Origin: Pseudomonas sp. Irchel s3h14
Lineage (GTDB): Bacteria; Pseudomonadota; Gammaproteobacteria; Pseudomonadales; Pseudomonadaceae
NCBI RefSeq assembly: GCF_900187425.1
Contig: NZ_FYDJ01000002.1
Coordinates: 595,438 to 659,437, forward strand
Length of the DNA: 64,000 nt
Reading direction: 5' to 3'
The notes under the pieces were generated by a model. It saw only the letters and a list, made by a program, of their open reading frames with translations, was not told where the DNA came from and searched no databases. Of the stretch, positions 54,532-63,913 are shown piece after piece (position 1 is the first letter of the stretch; every line of letters begins with the position of its first letter). A program made the translations under genes and the position numbers.

Positions 54532-56079
54532 TTAGCGTTGCGCCGACTCCTGAGCCGGATACACCGACTCCCATCCCCCACCCAACGCCTTGTACAACCC
54601 GACCATCGCCAGCGACACCCCGGTCGAACTTTCCACGAACTGCTCCTGAGTCGCCAACAGCGCGCCTTGCACGGTCAGCACGTTCACGAAATCCACTACC
54701 CCTTCCACATATTGCTGTTGCGCGGTGCGCAGGGCGATCTGGTTTTGGCGGACGGCTTCGGCAAGGCTGTCGCGGCGCAGTTGGCTGGCGTTGTAGGCGG
54801 TCAGCTGATCATCGATTTCATGCCAGGCGTGCAGCACGGTTTGTTGGTAGGCGATGGCGGCTTCCTGTTGTTGGGCTTCGCGCAAGTGCAGCACGCCGCG
54901 CAAGCGTCCGCCATCAAACAGCGGCAGGCTGAATTGCGGGCCGATACCGAACGAGCGCGAGCCCCAGGAGCCGAAATCGCTTAGCTGCATGGCTTGCGAT
55001 CCGATGTTGCCCGACAGGGTGATCCGCGGATAGAAATCGCCCTTGGCCACACCGATGCTCGCGGTTGCGGCATGCAGGCGGGCTTCGGCCTGGCGGATGT
55101 CCGGGCGACGTTCGGCCAGTTGCGACGGCAGGCCGATAGCGACCTGACGCGGGGTTTGCGGCACCGGGGCGTCCGTGGATAGTTCGGCAGACAGCGCTTG
55201 CGGCGGCTCGCCCATCAGCAGGCTCAAGGCGTTGATCAGTTGCGACTGGCGCTGCTCCAGCGCAGGCAGACGCGACTCGATAGCCGCTACCTGGGCAGCG
55301 GCTTCGGCGACATCCAGGTCGGTGGCGACACCGTCGGCCAGGCGCAGCTGCGAGAGTTTCAGGCTGTGACGAGCGACGTCGAGGTTCTCCTCGGTGACGG
55401 CTCGCGTACTTTGCACACCGCGCAGCTGAATGTAGTCGTGGGCGGTTTCGGCGAGCACCGACAGCAGCACGCCACGTCGGTCGTTTTCCGCGACTTCCAG
55501 GGTGGCATCGGCGGCTTCGGTTTCACGGCGCACACGGCCCCAGAAATCCAGTTCCCAGGACGCGGAGAAGCCTGCATCCCACAGGTTGTACGCCGAGTCG
55601 CCGTTGTGTCCCGACGGATCGTTCAGGCCTTCGCCGCTGTTGCGTTTTCGCCCGTAGCTGCCAGTGGCGGCGGTATTCGGGTAACGGTCGGCGGTGATCA
55701 CCTGACGCACAGCGCGGCTTTGCTGCAAGCGGCTGCTGGCGAGTTTCAGGTCGAGGTTGTCGGTCAGGGCACGTTGAGTCAGGGCCGAGAGTTTCGGGTC
55801 GTGGAACACTTCCCACCAGCGTTCATCCATGGTCTCGGCGATGGCTTGGCTGGCGGCGGACCTGGATGGTGTCGACCACTCAGCGATTTGCGGTGCCTGA
55901 GGCTTTTGAAAGTCCGGACCGACGGTGCAGGCTGAGAGGTTCATGACCAGCAAAGTGCAGAGGGTAAGTTGGGGCCCCCGGCCTCTTCGCGAGCAAGCCC
56001 GCTCCCACATTGAAATGCATTCCCTTGTGGGAGCGGGCTTGCTCGCGAAGAGGTCAGCCCTATCAATGAAAATCTTCAT
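54532..56079 (-). CDS. NodT-family outer-membrane efflux lipoprotein with REPIN-coded N-terminus
   Basis: A 515-aa open frame. Mature part begins at SACTVGPDFQKPQ; repeats include WWEVFHDPKLSALTQRALTDN and LAERRPDIRQAEARLHAAT, typical of NodT/OprM. ATG 56079 overlaps the adaptor stop (ATGA). From residue 9 to about 33 the frame runs through a REPIN (ADLFASKPAPTRECIS, MWERACSRR), then LTLCTLLVMNLSAC forms the lipobox region. Alternative start 56010 (MWERACSRRG) would give a signal of normal length with its basic part supplied by REP DNA. Pump substrate unknown. Confidence 0.85.
   Translation of the reverse strand: MKIFIDRADLFASKPAPTRECISMWERACSRRGRGPQLTLCTLLVMNLSACTVGPDFQKPQAPQIAEWSTPSRSAASQAIAETMDERWWEVFHDPKLSALTQRALTDNLDLKLASSRLQQSRAVRQVITADRYPNTAATGSYGRKRNSGEGLNDPSGHNGDSAYNLWDAGFSASWELDFWGRVRRETEAADATLEVAENDRRGVLLSVLAETAHDYIQLRGVQSTRAVTEENLDVARHSLKLSQLRLADGVATDLDVAEAAAQVAAIESRLPALEQRQSQLINALSLLMGEPPQALSAELSTDAPVPQTPRQVAIGLPSQLAERRPDIRQAEARLHAATASIGVAKGDFYPRITLSGNIGSQAMQLSDFGSWGSRSFGIGPQFSLPLFDGGRLRGVLHLREAQQQEAAIAYQQTVLHAWHEIDDQLTAYNASQLRRDSLAEAVRQNQIALRTAQQQYVEGVVDFVNVLTVQGALLATQEQFVESSTGVSLAMVGLYKALGGGWESVYPAQESAQR
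55982..56053. repeat. REPIN inside the OMF gene start
   Basis: Perfect 28-bp arms at 55982-56009 and 56026-56053 around a 16-base centre. It lies wholly in coding DNA and keeps the frame. Confidence 0.92.
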
Positions 56080-57146
56080 CGTTGCGCGACCTCATGCTCA
56101 TTGGCGCTGGCGCTTGCAGTATCAATACTCGCCTCAACCGACATCCCCACGCGCAACCGCTCGGCCAATGCCTGACCCGGATCAAGCACGATTTTCACCG
56201 GAATCCGTTGCACCACCTTGGTGAAGTTACCCGTGGCGTTGTCCGGCTTGACCGAAGCGAACGTCACACCCGTGGCCGGTGCGATGCTCTCGACGCGACC
56301 GCTCAGGGCCTCGCCGCCGAGGCTGTCGACACGCACTTGCACGTCCTGCCCCGGCTGCACGTCGGTCAGTTGGGTCTCCTGAAAATTGGCGACCACATAG
56401 GCCTGCGCAAGCGGCACCACCGCAAGGATTTTGCTCCCCGGCGTGACATAGGCGCCGACCCGAACGGCGCGCTCGCCGACCATTCCGTCCTGAGGTGCAA
56501 CGATGCGCGTGTAGGACAGCTCGTAGCTGGCCATTTCCAGCGCCGCTTGCGCCCGTTTCAGCCCGCCTTCAGCCGCGTCACGCTGGGCGGTGAGGATCTC
56601 CACCTGCTTGCGCTCCGCCGCCAGCATTGCCGTCACGTTAGCCAGCCGCGCGGTGGCCTGATCGATGCGGGTCCGCGCTTGTTGAGCGTTCTGCACCGTG
56701 CCGGCGCCCACTCCGGCGAGATGGTTGTAGCGATTCAGTTCATGCTCGGCGAAGGCCATTTCAGCCTTGGCCGACACGACCGTGGCCTGGGCCTGAGCGA
56801 TCACCGAAGCCTGACGTTCAAGGGTCGCACGGGCATTTTGCAGTTGCGCCCTGGCCACCAGGGTTTCGGCGTCTGCCGCTTGAGCGGCGGCACGCAGATC
56901 ACGGTCATCAATCAACGCCAGCAACTGCCCGGCCTTGACCTGTTGGTTGTCCTCCACCAGCACTTCCTTGATGAACCCGGCCACGCGTGGCACCACCAGC
57001 GTGAAGTCCGCCGAGACAAAGGCGTCATTGGTGTTCTGCTGTGTGCGCTTGCCGAACAGGCCTGGCGCCAACAAATACACCAGCACCCCGAGCGCCACCA
57101 CCGCGGCAACGCCAACGGCCACTTTTTGCTTTGATTGAGTCGTCAT
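56076..57146 (-). CDS. EmrA-like HlyD membrane-fusion protein
   Basis: A 356-aa protein with N-terminal membrane helix (KVAVGVAAVVALGVLVYLLAP), family motif QNTNDAFVSADFTLVVPRVAGF, long coiled hairpin (about 85-195) and IVAPQDGMVGERAVRVGAYV. It partners the DHA2 pump upstream and the OMF downstream. Start 57146 gives the membrane anchor; the longer frame to 57257 is a shadow of the pump gene. Confidence 0.93.
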   Translation of the reverse strand: MTTQSKQKVAVGVAAVVALGVLVYLLAPGLFGKRTQQNTNDAFVSADFTLVVPRVAGFIKEVLVEDNQQVKAGQLLALIDDRDLRAAAQAADAETLVARAQLQNARATLERQASVIAQAQATVVSAKAEMAFAEHELNRYNHLAGVGAGTVQNAQQARTRIDQATARLANVTAMLAAERKQVEILTAQRDAAEGGLKRAQAALEMASYELSYTRIVAPQDGMVGERAVRVGAYVTPGSKILAVVPLAQAYVVANFQETQLTDVQPGQDVQVRVDSLGGEALSGRVESIAPATGVTFASVKPDNATGNFTKVVQRIPVKIVLDPGQALAERLRVGMSVEASIDTASASANEHEVAQR

Positions 57147-57172
57147 AAAAACCTTCTGTTTCAGTGAAGCAT

Positions 57173-58708
57173 TCAAGTCGGCGCGCGCGGCGGATAGATC
57201 CGCGTCGGCAGCCAGAAAATCAGCAGGATCAACGCCAGTGCGACGCCGGCCATGCACAGATAAAGATCCGATGCCGTCAGAACCACGGCCTGCTCATGCA
57301 GTCGGTGGGCAAGGCCCGCGCTGTCGCTGTCGACCAGGGGTGAGTTGCCGAGGCTGTCCACCAGCATCACCGAGTGGAAATGCAGCCTTGAGGTGGTCAA
57401 CGCCTCCAGTACTCCGGTGGCGATTACCGCCGCCAAGCCTTTTACGGTATTGAACCAGGCCGAAGCGAAGGGCCCTTCCATCGGGCTGATGCTGCCGGTG
57501 GAGAGCATCAACAACGGCAACACCGCCATCGGCTGACCGAAGATTTGCAGCAGTTGCAGCACGTAGAAGTCGTCGCGAATCCACACCGACGTCAGCTGCG
57601 ACCCACCGATGCAGGACAGCGTCAGCATGCTCAGGCCGATCCCCAGCACCCAGCGGCAATCGACCCAACGCAGGTTGCACAACGCCGCCACCAACGGCAG
57701 CGCGATCAACTGCGGCAACGCGGCCAGCAACATGATCGGCGCGGTCTGAACCGGGCGATAACCTTGCACCTGCGCCAGGTAGCTGGACGGAATAATGATC
57801 ACCGCCAGCAACACCACCAGCACCCCGGCCAAGGTCAGCAAGGCAAACGACAGGTTGCGGATGCCGAGCATCTGCATCTTGAAAAACGGCATTGGCTGCG
57901 ACCATTCATTGATCAGAAACAACACCAGCAACAGCAACCCACCCCCGAGTAATCCGCAGATCAGGCTCGACTCGAACCAGTCCAGCCGATTGCCTTGCAA
58001 AATGCCGATCACCAGCATGCAGATCGCCGGAAACCCCAGCAGCAAGCCGCGCCAGTTGAATTGTTTGAAGCGCTCCAGGCGCAGTGGGTCCTGGGGTAAG
58101 CCATACGCCACCGCGACCATGGCGATCAGGCACGGCACGATGATTTGCCAGAAGGTCCACTGCCATCCGACGTGTTCGGTCCACAACCCGGCCAGTGGCG
58201 TGCCGAGGCCTGGGCCGAACGTCGCGGTCAGGGCATAACCGGCCAGACCATAAAGCTTCACGTTGGCCGGCAAAAAGCGCAGCGCGACGGTCATCAGCAT
58301 CGGCGGCAAAGCACCGCCCGCCAGGCCTTGCAAGGTGCGCATGACCAGCAGGCTTTCGTAGTTTGGAGCGAGCGGGCACAACACGCCCAACAGGGTGAAT
58401 GCGCTGATGGCGCAGAGGGTGAACCGTCGCAGCGAGAACGTCACCGAGCACCACGGCGCGAAGGCCATGGCGGCCACCGAGGTTGCGGTGTAACTGGCAA
58501 CCAGCCAGGTGCCTTCGTCGTAGCCGATGGCCAACGCGCCGCGAATGTCGGCGAGGGCGACCTTGGTCACCATCTCGTTCAGGCCCGACACCAGCACCGC
58601 CAACAACACACCCACCAGGCCGATGATGATCCGCGGACCAAAGACCGGTGGCGTGACGGCAGCCGGGCTGGCCGCGGCGAGAGGTGCCGTGACCGTGAGG
58701 GAAGTCAT
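57173..58708 (-). CDS. EmrB-like DHA2-family MFS multidrug transporter
   Basis: A 511-aa protein with about 14 membrane helices. DHA2 signature features: GLNEMVTKVALADIRGAL, EGTWLVASYTATSVAAMAF and GLAGGALPPML; GPGLGTPLAGLWTEHVGWQWTFWQ in the fifth helix region. It exports drugs or metabolites by proton antiport through the EmrA-like adaptor. First gene of the operon MFS-HlyD-OMF. Confidence 0.92.
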   Translation of the reverse strand: MTSLTVTAPLAAASPAAVTPPVFGPRIIIGLVGVLLAVLVSGLNEMVTKVALADIRGALAIGYDEGTWLVASYTATSVAAMAFAPWCSVTFSLRRFTLCAISAFTLLGVLCPLAPNYESLLVMRTLQGLAGGALPPMLMTVALRFLPANVKLYGLAGYALTATFGPGLGTPLAGLWTEHVGWQWTFWQIIVPCLIAMVAVAYGLPQDPLRLERFKQFNWRGLLLGFPAICMLVIGILQGNRLDWFESSLICGLLGGGLLLLVLFLINEWSQPMPFFKMQMLGIRNLSFALLTLAGVLVVLLAVIIIPSSYLAQVQGYRPVQTAPIMLLAALPQLIALPLVAALCNLRWVDCRWVLGIGLSMLTLSCIGGSQLTSVWIRDDFYVLQLLQIFGQPMAVLPLLMLSTGSISPMEGPFASAWFNTVKGLAAVIATGVLEALTTSRLHFHSVMLVDSLGNSPLVDSDSAGLAHRLHEQAVVLTASDLYLCMAGVALALILLIFWLPTRIYPPRAPT

Positions 58709-58811
58709 GACTGCAAGCTCCGGGGTTTGAATACCGAAGCATTTTAAGAAGCGCGGGACCTTACGAAAATTGACTTATTGGCAGCTTATAAGTGCGTCCC
58801 ATGCAGTAATT

Positions 58812-58924
58812 GATCGTTCCCACGCTCTGCGTGGGAATGCAGCCCGGGACGCTCCGCGTCCCTTTCGCGAGCTGGAACGCGGAGCGTCCCTAGAGGCATT
58901 CCCACGCAGAGCGTGGGAACGATC
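58812..58924. repeat. 113-bp double palindrome
   Basis: Outer 29-bp arms (58812-58840 and 58896-58924) are perfect complements and each has its own small hairpin cccacgctctgcgtggg. Inner arms gggacgctccgcgt / acgcggagcgtccc are also complementary. A REPIN-like element of a family different from the gcttgctcgcga type. Confidence 0.88.
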
Positions 58925-58936
58925 TTGTGATCAATC

Positions 58937-59866
58937 TCAGGTGGGTTGTGCGGCCAGCCACGTCTCGTCGCAACAGGCCTTGAGGGTTTCGCGCAGCCAG
59001 CGATGGGCCGGATCCTTGTCGAAACGTGGGTGCCAGGACTGGGTCAGCATAATGGTCGGCAGCGGAATCGGCAGCGTGAAGGACCGCAACTTCAGGCCCA
59101 GGCGCTGGACGCTCAGCAATGCCTCCTTGGGCACCGGCAGAATCAAATCGGAATCAGGCAAGGCAAACATCGCCGCATGGAAACTCGGCGCAATCACCGC
59201 TACCCGCCGCTCCAGCCCCAACGCATTGAGCGCGGTATCAATCGGGCCACGGGCGATGCCGCGGCGGGACATGCTGATATGGGAAAACCCGGCGAAACGT
59301 TCGGCCGTGATCTCTTCATCGAACAGCGGATGGTCTTCACGAACCAGGCCCACGAAGTGGGTAGAGAACAGGTTCTGGATCTTCACTTCCGGGGTCAACG
59401 GCCGGGTATTACTGATGCTCAAATCGATCCGCCCTTCGCGCAGCGCCTCATCATCGCCATCGCCTTCCGGCACGAAGCGCAGTTCGCAGTGCGGCGCCTG
59501 GCGATCCAGGGTGTCGAACAGCTTTCCGCCGTAAACACCGACGAAAAAGTCATTGGCGCGAATGCTGAACCGACGGCGCAACGTGCCCAGCTCCACCGCA
59601 TCAGCCGAGCGAAACAACAGCGCGGCCTGCTCCACCACGTCACGCACCTGCTCGCGCAACGCCAGCGCCTTGGGCGTCGGCACCAAACCGCGACCGGCGC
59701 GCACCAGAATCGGATCGCCTAGGGCCTCGCGAATGCGCGTCAGCGTCCGGCTCATCGCCGCCGGACTGAGGTTCATCCGCCGCGCGGCGCCCACCACACT
59801 GCCCTCGTCGAGCAAGGCGTCGAGGGCGACCAACAAGTTCATGTCCGGGAGTTGCATGCTGAGCAC
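58937..59866 (-). CDS. LysR-family transcriptional regulator
   Basis: A 309-aa protein with N-terminal winged helix: PDMNLLVALDALLDEGSVVGAARRMNLSPAAMSRTLTRIREALGDP in pieces, then the effector domain (LSISNTRPLTPEVK, FVGLVREDHPLFDEE). It lies downstream of the organosulfur operon across a hairpin and could regulate it or the divergent efflux operon; neither is shown. ATG 59857 (MQLPDMN) is an alternative start. Confidence 0.92.
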   Translation of the reverse strand: MLSMQLPDMNLLVALDALLDEGSVVGAARRMNLSPAAMSRTLTRIREALGDPILVRAGRGLVPTPKALALREQVRDVVEQAALLFRSADAVELGTLRRRFSIRANDFFVGVYGGKLFDTLDRQAPHCELRFVPEGDGDDEALREGRIDLSISNTRPLTPEVKIQNLFSTHFVGLVREDHPLFDEEITAERFAGFSHISMSRRGIARGPIDTALNALGLERRVAVIAPSFHAAMFALPDSDLILPVPKEALLSVQRLGLKLRSFTLPIPLPTIMLTQSWHPRFDKDPAHRWLRETLKACCDETWLAAQPT

Positions 59867-59930
59867 TCGTGTCTGATCTGGATTGATGCAGACGCAATAC
59901 TAACAAACATCCTTTGGTTGGGTGTTGACA

Positions 59931-59969
59931 GGTCTGGCCCCTTCGACTTGCTCGCGAAGGGGCCAGACC
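59931..59969. terminator. REP-containing hairpin, probable terminator
   Basis: 15-bp perfect arms ggtctggccccttcg and cgaaggggccagacc around acttgctcg, directly after the ABC permease stop. Confidence 0.6.
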
Positions 59970-59983
59970 AGACACCGCAGAAT

Positions 59984-60850
59984 TTAGCGCTGCATCCCCC
60001 AACGCTTCACCGTGACCCGCTCCAACGTGCTGAACACCAGGTTTTCCACCAGCAAGCCGATCAGGATCACCACCGCCAACCCGGCAAACACCTTGTCGGT
60101 GTACAGTTCATTGCGGTTCTGGAAGATGTACCAGCCCAAGCCGCCCTTGCCACTGGTGGCGCCGAACACCAATTCAGCGGCGATCAGCGTGCGCCAGGCA
60201 AAGGCCCAGCCAATTTTCAGCCCGGCGAGAATCGATGGCAGCGCTGCCGGAATCAGGATGAACAGCACGAAGCGCATGCCTTTGAGGCCGTAATTGCGCC
60301 CGGCCATACGCAAGGTTTCCGAGACACCAAGGAACCCGGCATAAGTGTTCAACGCCAATGCCCAGAGCACCGAATGCACCAACACAAAAATGAGGCTGTT
60401 CTGCCCCAGACCGAACCACAGCAGCGCCAACGGCAACAGCGCAATCGCCGGCAGAGGGTTGAACATCGAGGTCAACGTACTCAACAGGTCGCGGCCAAAC
60501 TGCGTCGACACCGCCAGCGTGGTCAGGGCAAACGCCAGCACGATGCCGATCAGGTAACCCTTGAGCAACACCACCAGGGAAATCCACACTTTGCCCAGCA
60601 ACTCGCCACTGAGCAAACCGTCGTACAGCGCGCTCCCGGTTTGCAGAAAACTCGGCAGCAGCAGGTCGTTGTTCTGAACACGGGCAACCACCTCCCACAG
60701 GACCGCGAGCAAAATCAGGATCAGGCTTTTGCGTAACCAGCCTTGTTGCCACAGGCGCTGACCCAGCGGCAGTTCACGTTCCAGCGGCACGCTCGTCAGC
60801 GGCTGCAACACCGTTTCAAACTCTTCACGCGGGGATGATAAAAGGCTCAT
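59984..60850 (-). CDS. ABC transporter permease (TauC/SsuC/AtsB type)
   Basis: A 288-aa inner-membrane protein with about six helices and the EAA-like loop SETLRMAGRNYGLKGMRFVLFILIPAALPSILAGL (in pieces around 185-215). Together with the ATP-binding and substrate-binding genes upstream it imports sulfonates or sulfate esters. An N-terminal cytoplasmic stretch of about 38 residues is normal for this group. Confidence 0.92.
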   Translation of the reverse strand: MSLLSSPREEFETVLQPLTSVPLERELPLGQRLWQQGWLRKSLILILLAVLWEVVARVQNNDLLLPSFLQTGSALYDGLLSGELLGKVWISLVVLLKGYLIGIVLAFALTTLAVSTQFGRDLLSTLTSMFNPLPAIALLPLALLWFGLGQNSLIFVLVHSVLWALALNTYAGFLGVSETLRMAGRNYGLKGMRFVLFILIPAALPSILAGLKIGWAFAWRTLIAAELVFGATSGKGGLGWYIFQNRNELYTDKVFAGLAVVILIGLLVENLVFSTLERVTVKRWGMQR

Positions 60851-60870
60851 CGGGCACTCCTCTCAATGGC

Positions 60871-61731
60871 TCAATAAGCGATGCGGATGTCGGAGAAATC
60901 CAGCTCCCGCTCGGTTTTCGGGGACTGACCTTCATCGAACAACAACCGATGAATGCGCCGCGCCGACTCCTGAAAGGCCACGCCGCCGAGGCTGTGCAAG
61001 TCGTATTGATGGCTGTGGACTTCCGCCCGTACTCGCCCCGGATGCGGCGACAGCAGCAGGATTCGATTACCCACCACCAGCGCTTCTTCGATGGAGTGCG
61101 TGACGAACAGCAACGTGAAACGCACTTCTTCCCAGAGCAGCAGCAATTCTTCCTGCATCTTGCGGCGAGTCAGCGCGTCGAGGGCGGCGAAGGGTTCGTC
61201 CATCAAGAGGATTTTCGGCTGCATGGCCAACGCACGAGCAATCGCCACCCGCGCTTTCATGCCGCCGGACAAGGTATGCGGGTAGGCATCGGCAAACGCC
61301 GCCAGACCAACCTTGTCCAGATAGTGCAGCGCTCGTTCCTCGGCTTCTTTGCGCTTCAGGGTTTTCGAGGCAAGCAGCGGAAACATCACGTTCTGTTTGA
61401 CGGTTTTCCACGGCGGCAGTTGATCGAATTCCTGGAACACCACGATCCGGTCCGGCCCCGGGGCATGAACGGTTTGCCCCTGAAGACGAATCTCGCCTTC
61501 ACACGGCTGGATAAACCCGGCGACCGCCTTGAGCAACGTTGATTTGCCGCAACCGGACGGACCGAGCAGCACAAAGCGGTCCGCCGGATCGATTTCAAAA
61601 CTGACCTGATGGGTCGCTCGAACCACCCGCTGAGGCGTGCGGTATTCGAGGCTGACGTTGTCGACCGACAGCAGCGCTTGGGCTGCCGCGATCGGTTTGC
61701 TGACCGTGTGGCCTTGCAAGGGGGCGTTCAT
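60871..61731 (-). CDS. ABC transporter ATP-binding protein (TauB/SsuB type)
   Basis: A 286-aa protein with Walker A GPSGCGKST, Q-loop VFQEFDQLPPW, signature LSGGMKARVAIARAL, Walker B ILLMDEPFAALD and switch FVTHSIEEALVVG. Start MNAPLQGH at 61731; upstream extension to 61785 is not needed. It lies 5 bases downstream of the binding-protein gene. Confidence 0.93.
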   Translation of the reverse strand: MNAPLQGHTVSKPIAAAQALLSVDNVSLEYRTPQRVVRATHQVSFEIDPADRFVLLGPSGCGKSTLLKAVAGFIQPCEGEIRLQGQTVHAPGPDRIVVFQEFDQLPPWKTVKQNVMFPLLASKTLKRKEAEERALHYLDKVGLAAFADAYPHTLSGGMKARVAIARALAMQPKILLMDEPFAALDALTRRKMQEELLLLWEEVRFTLLFVTHSIEEALVVGNRILLLSPHPGRVRAEVHSHQYDLHSLGGVAFQESARRIHRLLFDEGQSPKTERELDFSDIRIAY

Positions 61732-61736
61732 CTCGG

Positions 61737-62762
61737 TCAGCTCCCTTGCAGCGGTTTGGCGTCCTGGAAGAAGTAGTCCTTCCACGAGTCCGGTTTGTTT
61801 TTGATCGCGCCGACACGGTAGAGGAACTCGGCCAGCGGGTAAGTGTTTTTCGGCGTGACGCTGAATTCGAACTGCGGGTTATCGATGATTTTCAGCAGCG
61901 CAGCGCGGTCGATTTTGGCCTTGGTGACGCGGATGTATGTGTCCGCCGCTGCGCCTTTATCGTTCTGGGCAAACTCGGCCGCCTCAGTCAACGCCTGGAC
62001 GAACGCCTTGTAGGTTTTCGGGTTCTCGTCGCGGAATTTCTCGGTGGCGAACAGCACCGTCGGCGAGTTCGGGCCGAGCACGTCATTGGAATTCAGCACA
62101 ACGTGGACGTTAGGGTTGGCCAGCTCTTGATCCTGGAACGGCGGGTTGGAAAAGTGCCCGGTCAACTCAGTGCCGCCGGCAATCAGCGCCGCTGTGGCGT
62201 CGGGGTGTGGAACGGCGATGGTGTACTTGTCGAGGCGATTGAATTCCTTGTCGCCCCACTGCTTGGCGGCTGCGTATTGCAGGATGCGCGACTGCACCGA
62301 CACGCCGACCGCCGGCACCGCGATGCGGTCCTTCTCGGTGAAGTCAGCGATGGTTTTGACCTTGGGATTATTGCTCACCAGGTAGTACGGGAAGTTGCCG
62401 AGGGAGGCGACGGCTTTGACGTTCTGCTTGCCGTGAGTGCGGTCCCAGATGGTCAGCAGCGGACCGACGCCAGCACCGGCGATATCAATGGAACCAGAGA
62501 GCAACGCATCGTTGACCGCCGCCCCACCGGAGAGCTGGGTCCAGTCGACCTTGATGTCGATGCCTTCCTGCTTGCCGTACTTCTCGATCAGGTTTTGATC
62601 GCGCACCACATTGAGCAACAGATAAACAATGCCGAACTGCTCGGCGATACGGATTTCACCTTCAGCGTGGGCCACGGTCGGCGCCACCAGGCTGCCGGCG
62701 ATCAAGCTGAAACCCAGGCCGATGGCCGCAGCCAGCGGTGCAAATGGAAGACGTTTGGACAT
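61737..62762 (-). CDS. ABC transporter substrate-binding protein for organosulfur compounds
   Basis: A 341-aa periplasmic protein with signal peptide (LVAPTVAHA). NMT1/SsuA-like features: GIVYLLLNVVRDQNLIEKYG, SGGAAVNDALLSGSIDIAGAGVGPLL, NNPKVKTIADF and AVPAVGVSVQSRIL. Family members bind taurine, alkanesulfonates or sulfate esters. Genetic link to a TauD-like dioxygenase supports a desulfonation pathway. Confidence 0.88.
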   Translation of the reverse strand: MSKRLPFAPLAAAIGLGFSLIAGSLVAPTVAHAEGEIRIAEQFGIVYLLLNVVRDQNLIEKYGKQEGIDIKVDWTQLSGGAAVNDALLSGSIDIAGAGVGPLLTIWDRTHGKQNVKAVASLGNFPYYLVSNNPKVKTIADFTEKDRIAVPAVGVSVQSRILQYAAAKQWGDKEFNRLDKYTIAVPHPDATAALIAGGTELTGHFSNPPFQDQELANPNVHVVLNSNDVLGPNSPTVLFATEKFRDENPKTYKAFVQALTEAAEFAQNDKGAAADTYIRVTKAKIDRAALLKIIDNPQFEFSVTPKNTYPLAEFLYRVGAIKNKPDSWKDYFFQDAKPLQGS

Positions 62763-62780
62763 GAGAGTTTCTCCGACAAA

Positions 62781-63677
62781 TCAGAAAGGCGCGTCGCCCT
62801 GGATGGTGGTGCGATACAACTTGCGGCGCAGGTAGCTTGGGCATCCGGCGGCGAGATGGATCAGCGAACGGTTGTCCCAGAACACCAGGTCGTGGGCCTG
62901 CCATTGATGGCGATAGATGTTTTGCGGCAGCACGCTGTGGGCGTAGAGCTCGTCGAGCAGTTGCTTGCTCTCGTCTTCCGGCAAGCCAACGATGCGGGTG
63001 GTGAAACCCTCGCTGACGAACAACGCCTTACGGCCGTTTTCCGGGTGGGTACGCACAATCGGGTGAACCACTTCAGCGACCTGCGCCAGTTGTTCCGGCG
63101 TCAGCGTCGGACGCCAGTTGCCTTCGAATTTGGTCTCGCTGTAGCGCGCCGTATAGGAGTGCGCCGCCGAGCGCCCTTCGACGGCTTTACGCAACGCTTC
63201 GGGCAGGTTGTCCCAGGCTTTGTGCATATCGGCGAACAGAGTGTCGCCGCCTTCGGACGGCAGCTCCTGGGCGTGCAGCATTGAGCCCAGGCTTGGCAGT
63301 TCTTTATAGGAAAGGTCGGAATGCCAGAACTTGCCGGCGTCACCGAGGCCGATGGATTGGCCGTTTTCGATGATGTTGGAAACGATGAGAATTTCCGGAT
63401 GCCCGGCCAGCAGGAATTGCTTGAGCACATGAATCTGCAACACGCCAAAACGACGGCTGAAGGCGATGTGCTGCTCGGGGGTAATGCGCTGTTCGCGGAA
63501 CACCACGACGTGATGATCCAGGTGCGCGCGGTGGATGCGGGCGAAGTCCTGATCATTGATCGGGCGGGACAAGTCTAGGCCGATGATTTCGGCACCGACG
63601 GCGCCACTGAACGGGCGGATGTCGAAGGTTTGCGACGCGATGTTCGCGGCGCTTGGGGAAGCCGTTGCTGCAGACAT
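62781..63677 (-). CDS. TauD/TfdA-family Fe(II)/2-oxoglutarate dioxygenase
   Basis: A 298-aa protein with HxD ligands in FWHSDLSY (H119, D121), distal His in NRSLIHLA (H274) and the 2-oxoglutarate Arg in RRKLYRTTI. TauD releases sulfite from taurine; AtsK acts on alkyl sulfates; the sequence alone does not choose. It is the first gene of the operon dioxygenase - binding protein - ATPase - permease, expected to be induced by sulfate starvation. Confidence 0.88.
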   Translation of the reverse strand: MSAATASPSAANIASQTFDIRPFSGAVGAEIIGLDLSRPINDQDFARIHRAHLDHHVVVFREQRITPEQHIAFSRRFGVLQIHVLKQFLLAGHPEILIVSNIIENGQSIGLGDAGKFWHSDLSYKELPSLGSMLHAQELPSEGGDTLFADMHKAWDNLPEALRKAVEGRSAAHSYTARYSETKFEGNWRPTLTPEQLAQVAEVVHPIVRTHPENGRKALFVSEGFTTRIVGLPEDESKQLLDELYAHSVLPQNIYRHQWQAHDLVFWDNRSLIHLAAGCPSYLRRKLYRTTIQGDAPF

Positions 63678-63869
63678 AAATCACTCCCACGCACGGCACG
63701 CTCAAAGGCGCGCGCGTCGATCAAGAAACTCACGGAAGTCCCGTGTTGGTTCGTGTCGTGCGGCGCGCCGATTGGTCGGCAGGTACGCAGGAAAATGACT
63801 TTATAGATATAAGAACTAAAATTTAAATACCGTTAGCGAATAACGATATGGCTTTTGAGGTGTGTTGCC

Positions 63870-63907
63870 TTTTGGGCTTGCTCGCGAAGAGGCCATCAGC
63901 CCCAAAA
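63870..63907. terminator. REP-type hairpin beyond the secretion gene
   Basis: ttttggg (63870-63876) and cccaaaa (63901-63907) flank a single REP core gcttgctcgcga. It lies just after the stop of the partial minus-strand gene. Confidence 0.45.
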
Positions 63908-63913
63908 ATAAAA

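Noticed and set aside
59984..63677. Naming the operon tauABCD outright
   Set aside because: Gene order and families fit taurine, alkanesulfonate or sulfate-ester use equally; the dioxygenase residues do not discriminate.
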